Source: Chitinophaga oryzae (GTDB lineage Bacteria > Bacteroidota > Bacteroidia > Chitinophagales > Chitinophagaceae). From it: a stretch of 64,000 nt of DNA. The translations under genes were made by a program, and so were the position numbers. The stretch covers positions 2,976,001 through 3,040,000 of the forward strand of contig NZ_CP051204.2 of assembly GCF_012516375.2 (NCBI RefSeq). The letters run 5' to 3'. Below the pieces are notes generated by a model that was not told the origin of the DNA, did not search any database, and saw nothing but the letters and a program-made list of their open reading frames with translations. Every line of letters begins with the position of its first letter. Position 1 is the stretch's first letter. Of this stretch, positions 62,169 to 64,000 are shown in pieces.

Positions 62169-64000
62169 ATGAACAGATTCATTAAGCAGCTACTTGCTTT
62201 TTCCCTGAAGAATAAATATTTCATCTTTTTTGCTGCAGGCATTATGGCCGTGGCGGGCTATGTCAGCTTCAAACAGATAGGGGTGGACGCTTTCCCGGAT
62301 GTGACCAATACCACGGTGACCATCATCACCCAATGGCAGGGCCGCAGTGCTGAAGAGGTGGAGAAATTTGTGACCCGTCCCATCGAAATAGCCATGAACC
62401 GGGCGCAGAAAAAAACGCATATCCGCTCGTCGTCCCTGTTCGGGTTGTCTGTCGTGAAAGTGATCTTCGACGACGAGGTGGATGACACGTTTGCCCGGCA
62501 GCAGATCAATAACAACATCGCTTCGGCCAGCCTGCCCGATGGCGTAGAACCGGAGATCCAGCCGCCCTACGGGCCTACCGGGGAGATTTACCGTTACACG
62601 CTGGAGAGCAGCAAACTCAATATCGAACAGCTGAAGACGCTGCAGGACTGGGTGGTGGAACGTAACCTGCTGGCCGTACCCGGTGTGGCCGACATTGTGA
62701 GTTTCGGCGGCGAAGTGAAAATTTACCAGGTGACCATGAACCCGGACAAGGCCGTACAATACGACATTACCGCGCAGGAAATGTTCCAGGCGCTCTCCAA
62801 GAGTAATATCAACGTAGGCGGTGATGTGATCGTAAAAAATGCCCAGGCATACGTGGTACGCGGCATTGGCGTGCTGAACAACGTTGAGGAAATTAAAAAT
62901 GTGATCGTGGACCATATCGGTGGTACGCCTATCCTCGTAAAGGACGTGGCCGATGTGTCCATCGCTGCATTGCCCCGCCTGGGGCAGGTGGGCCGTGACA
63001 GTGATCACGATGTGGTGGAAGGGATTGTGGTGATGCGCAAAGGAGAGAACCCCGCCAACGTGATCGTGGAACTGAAAAAAAAGATAGCCACGCTGAATAC
63101 CCGCATCCTGCCGGATGATGTGAAGATCAAGACCTTCTATAACCGGGAAGACCTCATCGATTTCTCCACGCATACGGTGCTGCACAATATGATCGAAGGC
63201 ATCATCTTCGTTACGGTGATTGTTTTCATTTTCATGGCCGACTGGCGTACGACCATAATTGTTTCCGTGGTGATACCGCTGTCATTGCTGTTTGCTTTCA
63301 TCTGCCTGAAGTTAAAGGGGATGAGCGCCAACCTGCTGTCGATGGGCGCTATCGACTTTGGTATCATTATAGACGGCGCCGTGGTGATGATGGAAGGAAT
63401 CTTTGTGATGCTGGACAGGAAAGCGCACCAGGTGGGCATGGAGCGGTTCAACCGCCAGAGCAAGCTGGGTATGATCCGTAAAGCCTGCATGGAAAACGGT
63501 AAAGGTATTTTCTTCGCCAAGCTGATCATCATCACCGGCTTGCTGCCCATTTTCACTTTTGAAAAAGTGGAGGGAAAAATGTTCTCTCCGCTGGCATGGA
63601 CACTGGGCTTTGCGCTGCTGGGAGCGCTGATACTGACATTTACGCTGGTGCCCGCTATGGCGAGCGTGTTGCTGCGCAAAAATGTGAAAGAGAAGCATAA
63701 TTTCTTCCTTGCCTTTATACACCGTTCCACTTCCCGCATCTTTAACTATACATTTCATCACCGCCGGGTAGTATTTATCTTTTCTATGATCGTGCTGGTT
63801 GCCGGCCTGTACTGCTTCCGGTTCCTGGGAACGGAGTTCCTGCCGCAGCTCAATGAAGGCGCTATCTATATCCGGGCCACGGGCCCGCTGAGCACTTCCC
63901 TGGAGGAATCGGTGAAAGTGGCTGATGAAATGCGCAGGAAAATTTTGACGTTCCCTGAAGTAAGACAGGTAATGTCACAAACAGGCCGTCCCAATGATGG
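62169..64000 (+). CDS. Heavy-metal RND efflux pump, CzcA/CusA family, 5' part
   Basis: The first 610 codons of a gene that leaves the window. Markers are DAFPDVTNTTVTIITQWQGRS, EEVEKFVTRPIE, NVGGDVIVKNAQAY, and in the fourth helix GAIDFGIIIDGAVVMMEG with the proton-relay residues D, D and E. The DFG-xxx-DGA arrangement belongs to the Zn/Co/Cd/Ni (CzcA-like) classes of HME-RND rather than the Cu/Ag class. Third gene of the efflux operon, 18 bp after the adaptor. Confidence 0.96.
   Translation, partial: MNRFIKQLLAFSLKNKYFIFFAAGIMAVAGYVSFKQIGVDAFPDVTNTTVTIITQWQGRSAEEVEKFVTRPIEIAMNRAQKKTHIRSSSLFGLSVVKVIFDDEVDDTFARQQINNNIASASLPDGVEPEIQPPYGPTGEIYRYTLESSKLNIEQLKTLQDWVVERNLLAVPGVADIVSFGGEVKIYQVTMNPDKAVQYDITAQEMFQALSKSNINVGGDVIVKNAQAYVVRGIGVLNNVEEIKNVIVDHIGGTPILVKDVADVSIAALPRLGQVGRDSDHDVVEGIVVMRKGENPANVIVELKKKIATLNTRILPDDVKIKTFYNREDLIDFSTHTVLHNMIEGIIFVTVIVFIFMADWRTTIIVSVVIPLSLLFAFICLKLKGMSANLLSMGAIDFGIIIDGAVVMMEGIFVMLDRKAHQVGMERFNRQSKLGMIRKACMENGKGIFFAKLIIITGLLPIFTFEKVEGKMFSPLAWTLGFALLGALILTFTLVPAMASVLLRKNVKEKHNFFLAFIHRSTSRIFNYTFHHRRVVFIFSMIVLVAGLYCFRFLGTEFLPQLNEGAIYIRATGPLSTSLEESVKVADEMRRKILTFPEVRQVMSQTGRPND

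Noticed and set aside
1-64000. tRNA, rRNA, prophage or integrated element
   Set aside because: No tRNA or rRNA sequence, integrase, phage structural gene or attachment-site duplication was recognised on either strand.

Overview
The window looks like a chromosomal segment of a Bacteroidota bacterium, most likely Chitinophagaceae and probably Chitinophaga or a close relative. The evidence is a SusC/SusD pair, promoters of the Bacteroidota type (-7 box TAnnTTTG) before several genes, start codons with almost no Shine-Dalgarno sequence, a Bacteroidota-style suf operon, and moderately high GC coding DNA separated by AT-rich spacers. I found no rRNA, tRNA, CRISPR array, transposase, integrase or prophage gene. 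The species assignment is inference.

Region by region. 1-3.4 kb: the 3' part of a SusC-type TonB-dependent receptor and its SusD lipoprotein. 3.6-8.4 kb: single metabolic genes (phytanoyl-CoA dioxygenase-like, old yellow enzyme, aldo-keto reductase, acyl-CoA desaturase, HdeD-like protein). 8.6-13.8 kb: an exported M1 aminopeptidase with an extra C-terminal domain, then two tandem paralogous membrane proteins of unknown function. 13.8-19.4 kb: late cobalamin synthesis genes, cbiA facing away from cobQ-cobD-cbiB and a dehydrogenase-like gene. 19.4-26.8 kb: small unknown proteins, including a coiled-coil protein built from 21-bp repeats, a SMUG/UDG-like gene, a hybrid histidine kinase, a YdcF-like protein and an NAD-dependent epimerase. 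26.8-30.9 kb: a SAM-I riboswitch and terminator before a trans-sulfuration enzyme whose 3' end overlaps a convergent dicarboxylate symporter, then a small OB-fold protein and a TauE exporter. 30.9-37.3 kb: a 250-bp nested palindrome, then CNNM, pirin, MgtC, a PliI-type lysozyme inhibitor and a GH20 hexosaminidase.

37.4-47.9 kb holds the most interesting system: six minus-strand genes in transcription order SWIM zinc finger, DUF5691, MoxR AAA+ ATPase, DUF5682, VWA protein, DUF4132. From family knowledge this resembles the uncharacterised E. coli yehI/yehL/yehM/yehP/yehQ set. It reads as a chaperone-like ATPase with a metal-dependent adaptor, a possible TIKI/ChaN/EreA-like hydrolase and a zinc-binding partner. 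Its biological role is unknown.

48.4-55.8 kb is a complete suf iron-sulfur assembly operon (flavin reductase-sufA-sufB-sufC-sufD-sufS-sufE-sufT) with a divergent SufR-like Fe-S repressor. 55.9-57.4 kb has an EamA protein and two acetyltransferases separated by a fresh 44-bp duplication. 57.5-64 kb is a two-component system followed by a heavy-metal RND efflux operon (TolC-like, adaptor, CzcA-like pump cut by the window end). The regulator gene and the efflux operon carry the same predicted regulator box at the same distance from their promoters.

A window-wide pattern is that many gene ends carry short-period AT-rich tandem repeats (period 8 or 7). At three loci these form inverted arms, and at two of them the arms enclose a terminator hairpin.
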